A DNA stretch of 7,123 nucleotides from positions 1 to 7,123 of the forward strand of contig JABGZU010000017.1 of the NCBI GenBank assembly GCA_018674605.1, written 5' to 3'. The translations under genes and the position numbers were made by a program. The notes beneath the pieces were generated by a model, which was not told where the DNA came from, ran no database searches, and saw nothing but the letters and a program-made list of their open reading frames with translations. Origin of the DNA: Candidatus Nitrosopumilus sp. GTDB lineage: Archaea; Thermoproteota; Nitrososphaeria; Nitrososphaerales; Nitrosopumilaceae. This document shows, in pieces, positions 1 to 5,360 of this stretch. The stretch's first letter is position 1. Each line of letters begins with the position of its first letter.

Positions 1-738
1 CGCCATTAAAATTGGAAGTGATTTTTTACCTTCTCTTAAATCATTTCCAACTGGTTTTTTTGTAATTTTAGGATCTCCCATAACTCCAATTAGATCATCT
101 GTAATTTGAAATGCAATTCCTAAGTTTCTTCCAAATGCTGATAGATTTGAAATATCTTTAGGTCTATTTGTTGCACAGATTGCTCCCATTGCACAAGACA
201 CATCAAATAACGCTGCTGTTTTTTTACCTATCATTGTAATATATTCTGCTTGTGTTGGAATCTTTTTTTCATCTGCCATTTTGATGTCTAATAACTGACC
301 TTCACAAACATCTACACAAGCTTTTGCAAGTCTAGATATTAGATGTGCAGTCGCTTTTGGTGATAATTTGGATTCTGAAATTATTTGAAATGCTTTTGAG
401 AATAAAACATCTCCTGCTAAAATTGCGATTGGCATACCAAATTTTTTATGTACTGTTGGAACTCCATGACGCATTTCATCATTATCCATAATGTCATCAT
501 GTACTAGAGTAAAGTTGTGAACCATTTCTACAGCACTTGCAGATATCATTGCATCAGATGATTTACCTCCTAAAATCTGACAACTTCTAATTACCATGTA
601 TGGTCTAAGTCTTTTTCCACCATTAACAATAAGGTGTCCTGCTGCATCATAGAGCTTTTTTGGATTACCTTTTAATTTTGAGTTAAGATATTTGTTTACA
701 ATTTTAGCATTTTTTTCAATTTGTTTAGTTTTTTTCAT
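1..738 (-). CDS. Geranylgeranyl diphosphate synthase-like polyprenyl synthetase, 3' end cut by window edge
   Basis: This trans-prenyltransferase condenses IPP with allylic diphosphates, most likely to give C20 geranylgeranyl diphosphate for archaeal ether lipids. 246 codons are visible from ATG at 738; family members are usually about 320-350 residues, so the C-terminal quarter lies outside the window. Visible motifs are GGKRLRP (40-46), the first aspartate-rich motif DDIMD (81-85) followed by R90, GQ at 147-148, and the second motif DDLIG (214-218) followed by a KKPVGNDLREGKK stretch. Phe76, five residues before the first DDxxD, is the aromatic position that in archaeal GGPP synthases limits product to about C20. 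DDxxG in place of the second DDxxD is, from memory, also found in Sulfolobus-type enzymes. The start overlaps the end of idi by 14 nt and has a GGAG at 747-750, eight bases upstream. The family call is secure; the exact product length is inferred. Confidence 0.93.
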   Translation of the reverse strand, partial: MKKTKQIEKNAKIVNKYLNSKLKGNPKKLYDAAGHLIVNGGKRLRPYMVIRSCQILGGKSSDAMISASAVEMVHNFTLVHDDIMDNDEMRHGVPTVHKKFGMPIAILAGDVLFSKAFQIISESKLSPKATAHLISRLAKACVDVCEGQLLDIKMADEKKIPTQAEYITMIGKKTAALFDVSCAMGAICATNRPKDISNLSAFGRNLGIAFQITDDLIGVMGDPKITKKPVGNDLREGKKSLPILMA

Positions 739-1375
739 TTACTAGTCTCCATTTCTCTGCTGGAATATGGGTTTTAATTGCTTCTTGTAATTTTTTACGA
801 ATTTCAGTGTTTATCCATGTAGATAAGATATTTTCATATTTTTTGAGCATAGATTGTTCTGATTTATCTAGTAATTCTAATGCAATCAACATCCATGGAC
901 AATAAATTTTAGGATTTATTTCTATTTCAGACATTAACTCTTGGGCTGAAACTAATTTAATTTCATCTATTTCTCCTTCGATCTCCCTTAACTCTGTACC
1001 TTTGTTAATTACTCCAACTAACGTTCCGCAAACTTCATTTTCAGATCCTATATCTTTGTATGGTACATGATACTCAAATTTGTGAAAATAGTCTAATTTT
1101 CCAGTAATTCCTAATTCTTCTGGCATTCTTCTTTCCCCTGATGAAACATATCCTTCTGATTCTCTTGGGTGACTTGCAAATGTTCCATCCCAGTCTCCTG
1201 GCCATAACATTTTTTCTTTTGCTCTTTTTGTTAGTACTAGTCTTCCATCAACATCAAACAATAATGCAGTAAATGCTCTGTGTAATTTTCCATTTGGTAA
1301 ATGACATTTTACTTTTTCTTCAGTTCCAATTGGATTGTCATTTTCATCTACTAGTATTACCAATTCTTCAGACAT
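725..1375 (-). CDS. idi: Isopentenyl-diphosphate delta-isomerase, type 1 (Nudix fold)
   Basis: The product would interconvert IPP and DMAPP, supplying the allylic primer for the prenyl synthetase encoded next. The 216-residue protein aligns by eye, nearly gap-free at first, with E. coli Idi. The metal ligands H25, H32 and H69 fall at the same numbers; the Nudix-like segment RRMPEELGI (82-90) contains E87; the catalytic ENEVC motif spans 112-116; and CPWM (159-162) matches the substrate-binding Trp region. The residue equivalent to E. coli catalytic Cys67 is Ala67, in the string FASHP. A charged, probably helical tail of about 45 residues (171-216) extends beyond the E. coli length. Most archaea use the unrelated flavin type 2 enzyme; type 1 is, from memory, known in haloarchaea and Thaumarchaeota. 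ATG at 1375 overlaps the ipk stop by 8 nt and has GAGG eight bases upstream. The family is clear; activity is likely but the Cys change should be noted. Confidence 0.93.
   Translation of the reverse strand: MSEELVILVDENDNPIGTEEKVKCHLPNGKLHRAFTALLFDVDGRLVLTKRAKEKMLWPGDWDGTFASHPRESEGYVSSGERRMPEELGITGKLDYFHKFEYHVPYKDIGSENEVCGTLVGVINKGTELREIEGEIDEIKLVSAQELMSEIEINPKIYCPWMLIALELLDKSEQSMLKKYENILSTWINTEIRKKLQEAIKTHIPAEKWRLVNEKN
747..750 (-). promoter_or_regulatory. Shine-Dalgarno site for the prenyl synthetase gene
   Basis: GGAG on the minus strand lies inside the last codons of idi, eight bases before the ATG at 738. It fixes this start and suits initiation in the middle of an operon where the genes overlap. 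Confidence 0.6.
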
Positions 1376-2120
1376 TTTTCTTTCCTCTAAACATGGTTCC
1401 TTTAAACTCTATATTTTTTACTGCATTAACTATTCTTTCAGGTTTTTTTCCATTAACAAAAAATACGTTCATCCCCATTTTTGAAATTTTAATTGCTTCT
1501 TCTACTTTTCTAGTCATTCCTCCTGTCACATCCATTTTATTTTCTGAAATTAATGGAATACTGTCTTTTAGTTCTGGAATTAATTTTTTTGATTTAAGAT
1601 CTGAGTATAATCCATCTTCATTAAGTGCAAAAATACATAATCTTGGTTTTAGAATTTTTGCAAAATGAGTCATAATTTTATCTCCTGATAAGATGTATGT
1701 TTTATTTTGACCAAACCATAATGCATCCCCATATGTGACTGGAATTAAGCCTGATTTTGCTATTTTTTTAACTTCTTTAATTTTATTTGAAATTGGTTTA
1801 TTGCCTGACATAAAATCTGTTGGAGGTAATGAATACGGAGTTAATTTATTTTTTAATAGTGAATCTAAAATAATTTTGTTTAACTCAATCATTGAATTTT
1901 TAATTATTGCAACTCCTTTCAAATCATACTTTTTTTCTTTTGTATGCATATCATATTTTACAGACCAATAATGCCCATATGATCCACCTCCATGAATAAT
2001 AATTATTGGTTCTTTAATTTTTTTTAAACTCTTTGTAATATTATCAATTGTTTTTTTTCTAGCTGATAATGGTTTTTCTTTATTTGTAATAATTGATCCG
2101 CCTAATTTTATCAGAATCAT
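1368..2120 (-). CDS. Isopentenyl phosphate kinase
   Basis: This amino-acid-kinase-fold enzyme phosphorylates isopentenyl phosphate to IPP with ATP, the closing step of the archaeal mevalonate pathway. Length is 250 residues, normal for the family. In order: the N-terminal KLGGS with Lys5 and Lys14 for phosphate binding; the glycine-rich HGGGSYGH (43-50), whose last residue His50 is the histidine that distinguishes this kinase from its fosfomycin-kinase and glutamate-kinase relatives; a substrate-pocket region around 95-110; LSGDKI with D147; and the C-terminal nucleotide loop TGGMTRK (199-205). ATG at 2120 is 23 nt after mvk, with only a weak GGGA upstream. The end overlaps idi by 8 nt. Its place between mvk and idi matches its pathway step. 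UMP kinase or carbamate kinase is less likely because of the HGGGSYGH motif. Confidence 0.95.
   Translation of the reverse strand: MILIKLGGSIITNKEKPLSARKKTIDNITKSLKKIKEPIIIIHGGGSYGHYWSVKYDMHTKEKKYDLKGVAIIKNSMIELNKIILDSLLKNKLTPYSLPPTDFMSGNKPISNKIKEVKKIAKSGLIPVTYGDALWFGQNKTYILSGDKIMTHFAKILKPRLCIFALNEDGLYSDLKSKKLIPELKDSIPLISENKMDVTGGMTRKVEEAIKISKMGMNVFFVNGKKPERIVNAVKNIEFKGTMFRGKKNV
1384..1387 (-). promoter_or_regulatory. Shine-Dalgarno site for idi
   Basis: GAGG on the minus strand sits eight bases before the idi ATG at 1375, inside the end of the ipk coding region (within an AGAGGAAAG string). It supports internal re-initiation at an overlapping gene junction. Confidence 0.6.
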
Positions 2121-2143
2121 ATTGTTCCCAATTATTTAGTTAA

Positions 2144-3085
2144 TTAAAAAGTATTCAGCCCTTTGAAATCAATTTTCACAGAAAAACAATCGTAATTCTT
2201 ATTTTTGAATTCTTTTAGAGTTTTGTCTAAATTTGATTTATTTGTTATTGCAAAAATGCATCCTCCTCCACCTGAACCTGTTATTTTTGCTCCAAAAGAT
2301 GATTTTTGTCCCATTTTTATCATTTTTCTTAATTCATTATTTGAAATACCTATAATTTCTAAATATTCTTGATTTTGATTAATTTTTTCTCCTATTTTTG
2401 AGGTATTATTTTCTTTTAATAATTCTAAAACATCTTTTACAAGTTTTGATTCTTGATCACATAATTTTGTAAATTCTTCTTCATTTTCAATTTCAAATTG
2501 TTTGACTTTTGAAACCATTGATTCAGTTGAATGTTTTATGTTTGAATTTACAATGACTAGATGAAAATTAGGTTCATTCTCTATTTTTTTAAAACCTTGT
2601 TTTTTGTCATATTCCATTATCCCTCCATATGTGCATACGGTACAGTCTGCCCCTGATGTATTTTCAAAAATTGTTTTTTCAGCTTCTATTGCATGTTTTA
2701 AAATTTCTTCTTTAGATATTTCTCCAAATAATCTAAAAATTGCTGCAGCACCTGCAACACAACATGCTGATGATGAACCTAATCCTGCTCCTAATGGTAT
2801 TTCAGAATCTATGTTTATTTGAATACCTGTATTTTGATTTTTAATAACTTTGTTTGCTAAATAATAAAATGGTTTTAATGGTGAATTAATTTCTGAAATT
2901 GATTTACCTGGATCTAAAACTATGTTTCCTATTTTTGAATTAATGGAAATTTTTCTTTCATTAATTTTTTCTGCAGTAACTGTTACTCTTTTGTTAATAG
3001 AACATAAAATGGCTTTAACACCATACACTACAAAATGTTCTCCAAATAAAATGACCTTTCCTGGAGCTGATGCTTTAGATTTCAA
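2144..3085 (-). CDS. mvk: Mevalonate kinase (GHMP kinase family)
   Basis: The product would phosphorylate mevalonate to 5-phosphomevalonate in the cytoplasm, the first step of the isoprenoid branch present in this operon. Length is 313 residues, typical of archaeal enzymes. Motif 1 is APGKVILFGEHFVVYG (8-23) with Lys10, Glu16 and His17; motif 2, the ATP loop, is PLGAGLGSSSA (97-107); the catalytic aspartate is D147 in SGADCTV; motif 3 is KITGSGGGGC (267-276). GEHxVVYG favours mevalonate kinase over homoserine kinase or galactokinase. The start is TTG at 3085: the codon immediately before it is an in-frame TAA, and the conserved SAPGK motif begins at residue 6, so no other start is possible. 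There is no Shine-Dalgarno sequence in the 19 nt after rps2, which suggests translational coupling or another form of initiation. Confidence 0.95.
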   Translation of the reverse strand: MKSKASAPGKVILFGEHFVVYGVKAILCSINKRVTVTAEKINERKISINSKIGNIVLDPGKSISEINSPLKPFYYLANKVIKNQNTGIQINIDSEIPLGAGLGSSSACCVAGAAAIFRLFGEISKEEILKHAIEAEKTIFENTSGADCTVCTYGGIMEYDKKQGFKKIENEPNFHLVIVNSNIKHSTESMVSKVKQFEIENEEEFTKLCDQESKLVKDVLELLKENNTSKIGEKINQNQEYLEIIGISNNELRKMIKMGQKSSFGAKITGSGGGGCIFAITNKSNLDKTLKEFKNKNYDCFSVKIDFKGLNTF

Positions 3086-3104
3086 TTAAACACTTGAAAT
3101 TAGT

Positions 3105-3728
3105 TTATTCTATTTCCTCTTGGCTGATCTTTGCCTCAAAATCATCAATTTCATATTTCATTGATTCATTTTCTTTTAACTCACCTTTTTCAATGAGAAT
3201 TTGACGAACTAGTAACCAGTAAATTGTTGCAAGTGCTTTTCTTCCTCTATTATTTGCTGGAATAATGACGTCTAATTTTGATGTAAGATTATCTGTATTT
3301 GAAACTCCAATTACTGGAATTCCTGCATTAGTTGCTTCAATTAGTGCTTGTTCATCTACTTCAGGATCTGAAATAAGAACTATTTTTGGTTCAATGTAAT
3401 ATGGTAATGATGGATTTGTTAAAGTTCCTGGCATAAATCTTCCAAGATGGTGTTTAGCTCCTGTCATCTCACAGAATTTTTCAATAGGAATTCCTGCATA
3501 TTGTCTACCTGAACATACTATGATGTTTTCTGCCCCAACTCTGTTAATGAATTTAGCAGATGTGTTAATTTTTTCTAAGGTCATATCAATATCTAACATG
3601 TAAAGTCCTTCAGGACTTGCTTTTGTGATAAATGGTTTCATGAATTTTGTTTTAACTTGCGTTCCTACTCTGATTCCTGTTGAAATAACCATCTTTTTGA
3701 TGTCTATTGTTTCAGTCTGTTCACTCAT
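3105..3728 (-). CDS. rps2: 30S ribosomal protein S2, archaeal type
   Basis: This is a small-subunit ribosomal protein located in the head/body region of the 30S particle. From ATG at 3728 it has 207 residues, the usual archaeal/eukaryal (uS2, SA-like) length. Recognisable segments are STGIRVGTQVKTK near the N-terminus, GLYMLDIDMTLEKI, the VCSGRQYAG turn, HHLGRFMPGTLTNP, EPKIVLISDPEVDEQALIEA, and GIPVIGVSNTDN with NNRGRKALATIYWLL towards the end. The tail is acidic. The open frame extends to 3791, but that extra 21-residue leader lies inside the enolase gene, does not look like S2, and is not needed; ATG at 3728 is 7 nt after the enolase stop. A GGAG lies 13 bases upstream, rather far for a ribosome site. 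Enolase-S2-mevalonate kinase is a classic archaeal gene order. Confidence 0.96.
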   Translation of the reverse strand: MSEQTETIDIKKMVISTGIRVGTQVKTKFMKPFITKASPEGLYMLDIDMTLEKINTSAKFINRVGAENIIVCSGRQYAGIPIEKFCEMTGAKHHLGRFMPGTLTNPSLPYYIEPKIVLISDPEVDEQALIEATNAGIPVIGVSNTDNLTSKLDVIIPANNRGRKALATIYWLLVRQILIEKGELKENESMKYEIDDFEAKISQEEIE

Positions 3729-3735
3729 GATGATT

Positions 3736-4974
3736 TTAAATCTCCGCCATGCCACATATAAAATCATGCCCTGATAGACGTAATAATTCATTTAATTTTG
3801 CTACTCTTTCACCTCCAACGACGCCTACTTTGAGCATTTTTGACTTTGTTGCTATTCCTATGTGTGAAATTTGAGAATCTGTAGATTCACCAGATCTATG
3901 TGATGTAATTAATTTGATATTGTTTTGATTCGCAACATTTGCAAATTCTAGAGCATCATAAAGACTACCTGCTTGATTAACCTTTAAAATTGCAGCATTA
4001 CATGCCTTTTGATTAATTGCTTTTGCTAGAATATCTTTACTCGTTACTGTTAAATCATCACCTGTTACTAGCGTATTTGGAAATTTTGCAGTTAATTCTG
4101 CCATGTCTTCAAATGCTTCTTCGTGAACTGCATCTTCTGCATAAATTAATTTAAATTTGTCAATAATATCTGCTGCAAATTCAATTTGTTCTCCTGTTGA
4201 ATTTTCAAATCCAGCTCTATCATACAAGTATTTTTCTTTCTCTTCATTCCATTGTGTTGATGATGCAAAATCAACTCCTAATGAAACTTCTTTACCTAAA
4301 GTGAATCCTAAATTTTCACAAGCTTTTGCTGATACTTCTAGTGCTTTTTGATTTTCTAATTTTGGTGCCCATCCTCCCTCGTCTCCTCTTCCATTTGTAA
4401 AATTGGGATCTTCTTTTTCTAAAACTTTACGTAATTCCTTATGAACTGCCAAATTTGTTTCAATCGCATCTTCAATAGTTTTTGAACCTGTTGCACAAAT
4501 TAAAATTTCTTGAATGTCTGGGGTTCCTGGCCCTGCATGTGCGCCTCCACCTAAAATATTGCCTAATGGAAATGGACATTTGAATTCTGAATCTGTTGAC
4601 AGTGTTTTGAATAATGGTTGTTCTAATGATTTTGATGCTGATTCCATTGATGCAATCGTTACAGCAAATGCAAGTGCGCCTCCAATTACTGAATAATTAT
4701 TAGAATTGTCTAAACTTTTCAAAGTTTCATGAATTGTTTTTAAATCTGATGAATCTAACCCAATAAATTTTTGAGAATTATGTGTTAATATTTTGAGACT
4801 TTCTTCTGGACCGCCATTTGGGAAACTAGTTGCTTCATATTTTCCCACACTTGCACCTGAAGGTGCACATACTCTTCCTAAAAATTTATTATCTGATTTT
4901 ACGTCTACTTCAATTGTTTTGCTACCTCTACTATTGAATAAAACACGTCCTTCAATTGAGGTAATTTTAGACAA
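3736..4974 (-). CDS. eno: Enolase (2-phosphoglycerate dehydratase)
   Basis: The product interconverts 2-phosphoglycerate and phosphoenolpyruvate, probably mainly in gluconeogenesis in an autotroph. Length is 412 residues, normal for the family. The active-site set appears complete by comparison with yeast enolase: the mobile loop PSGASVG (38-44), His146 in GGAHAG, Glu156, Glu199 in GDEGGWAP, Mg ligands Asp235, Glu280 and Asp306 (GDDLTVT), Lys331 in KVNQAG, His359-Arg360-Ser361 in SHRSGES, and Lys382. The tail after Lys382 reads VGVVGGERVAKLNELLR, where many enolases have a GAPCRSER-type string. The start is TTG at 4974: an in-frame TAG lies 9 nt upstream at 4981-4983, and the next in-frame Met is residue 110, inside the fold. 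Only one base separates it from the rpoN stop, so translational coupling is likely. Confidence 0.96.
   Translation of the reverse strand: MSKITSIEGRVLFNSRGSKTIEVDVKSDNKFLGRVCAPSGASVGKYEATSFPNGGPEESLKILTHNSQKFIGLDSSDLKTIHETLKSLDNSNNYSVIGGALAFAVTIASMESASKSLEQPLFKTLSTDSEFKCPFPLGNILGGGAHAGPGTPDIQEILICATGSKTIEDAIETNLAVHKELRKVLEKEDPNFTNGRGDEGGWAPKLENQKALEVSAKACENLGFTLGKEVSLGVDFASSTQWNEEKEKYLYDRAGFENSTGEQIEFAADIIDKFKLIYAEDAVHEEAFEDMAELTAKFPNTLVTGDDLTVTSKDILAKAINQKACNAAILKVNQAGSLYDALEFANVANQNNIKLITSHRSGESTDSQISHIGIATKSKMLKVGVVGGERVAKLNELLRLSGHDFICGMAEI
3754..3764 (-). promoter_or_regulatory. Possible internal TATA element ahead of rps2
   Basis: On the minus strand the end of eno contains GATTTTATATG, a fair match to the archaeal box A. 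Its centre, near 3759, is about 31 nt before the rps2 ATG, so transcription would start only a few bases upstream of the gene. The bases also encode the conserved enolase tail, and chance TATA-like strings are common in AT-rich DNA, so this is tentative. Confidence 0.3.
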
Positions 4975-4975
4975 G

Positions 4976-5212
4976 TTAATCTAATTCAGATTGAACTTCT
5001 TGTTTTCTCTTCTGAATTGATTCATAGAATGGAATTACTTGTTGGATTGTTTCAACCGTAGTCAAAAGCATTCTTCTACAACAATATCTGTTTATTGCTA
5101 AATCATTTAGAACTTTTTCAGGATCCTCTCCTGATTTCAGTTTAGTTTGATAATCATCAAATTTATCTGCAATTAAATTTCCACATGTAAAACATCTAAC
5201 TGGAATTAACAC
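4976..5212 (-). CDS. rpoN: DNA-directed RNA polymerase subunit N (Rpb10 homologue)
   Basis: This is a small zinc-binding subunit of archaeal RNA polymerase (equivalent to Rpb10), part of the assembly platform with subunits D, L and P. Starting from GTG at 5212 it has 78 residues and opens MLIPVRCFTCG, the standard family N-terminus, with zinc ligands C7, C10, C44 and C45 (CxxC and YCCRR). A lysine- and glutamate-rich helical tail follows. The frame is open up to a TTG at 5230, which would add six residues (84 aa). I prefer GTG because a TATA-like element at 5233-5242 lies only three bases before that TTG, while GTG is about 26 nt from its centre, as expected for a leaderless mRNA. It appears to be the first gene of the minus-strand operon. 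Unlike the usual archaeal cluster, L18e, L13 and S9 are not directly upstream. Confidence 0.93.
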   Translation of the reverse strand: MLIPVRCFTCGNLIADKFDDYQTKLKSGEDPEKVLNDLAINRYCCRRMLLTTVETIQQVIPFYESIQKRKQEVQSELD

Positions 5213-5232
5213 GTTGAAAAAAGTCGTCAAGG

Positions 5233-5242
5233 ATTATAAAAA
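5233..5242. promoter_or_regulatory. TATA-like element, possibly shared by rpoN (minus) and tRNA-Leu (plus)
   Basis: The minus strand reads TTTTTATAAT here and the plus strand reads ATTATAAAAA. Its centre, near 5238, is about 26 nt from the rpoN GTG (5212) and about 25 nt from the first base of the tRNA (5263). Both distances fit the archaeal TATA-to-start interval. No other TATA-like string lies at the right distance for either gene. The flanking BRE sequences are not clearly strong on either side. Confidence 0.55.
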
Positions 5243-5262
5243 CCATACATGAATGTTTTATT

Positions 5263-5347
5263 GCGGATGTCGCCCAGCCTGGCCAAAGGCGCTAGCTTGA
5301 GGGGCTAGTCTCTTAGGAGTACGTGGGTTCAAATCCCATCATCCGCA
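5263..5347 (+). tRNA. tRNA-Leu (anticodon GAG)
   Basis: The 85-base sequence folds as a class II tRNA. The acceptor stem GCGGATG (5263-5269) pairs fully with CATCCGC (5340-5346), with discriminator A at 5347. The D stem is GCC/GGC (5272-5274 with 5288-5290). The anticodon stem CTAGC/GCTAG (5292-5296 with 5304-5308) encloses loop TTGAGGG, giving anticodon GAG at 5299-5301, for leucine CUC/CUU. The variable arm has a short CTC/GAG stem (5310-5312 with 5317-5319). The T stem is GTGGG/CCCAT (first pair G-U) around TTCAAAT. The long variable arm and discriminator A agree with leucine. There is no intron, and CCA is not encoded. Confidence 0.96.
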
Positions 5348-5357
5348 TTATTTTTTT
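5348..5357 (+). terminator. T-rich terminator after tRNA-Leu
   Basis: Directly after the tRNA, the plus strand reads TTA followed by seven T residues, an archaeal-style oligo-T termination signal without a needed hairpin. It lies in the 13-base gap before the end of the convergent translin-like gene. Confidence 0.55.
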
Positions 5358-5360
5358 AAA

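Noticed and set aside
1273..1971. Plus-strand open frames opposite idi and ipk (131 and 78 codons)
   Set aside because: They are antisense to strongly recognisable genes, have phenylalanine- and leucine-rich low-information translations expected from the complement of AT-rich coding DNA, and have no family motifs.
2121..2150. A/T palindrome TTAATTAA and nearby TAAATAATT between mvk and ipk as a promoter or operator
   Set aside because: The spacing to the ipk ATG is too short for a TATA box, and such strings are expected by chance in this base composition.
2604..2822. Plus-strand open frame opposite mvk
   Set aside because: It is the mirror of the conserved mevalonate kinase ATP-loop region and shows no independent coding signal or start context.
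3729..3791. A longer S2 protein with 21 extra N-terminal residues
   Set aside because: The extra region lies inside the enolase end, is unlike S2 N-termini, and the ATG at 3728 gives the normal family length.
4157..4984. Three plus-strand open frames opposite eno
   Set aside because: They lie entirely antisense to enolase and their translations resemble no known family.
5213..5230. RpoN starting at TTG 5230
   Set aside because: It would sit three bases from the likely TATA element and adds six residues before the standard MLIPVRCFTCG start. It cannot be fully excluded without 5' end data.
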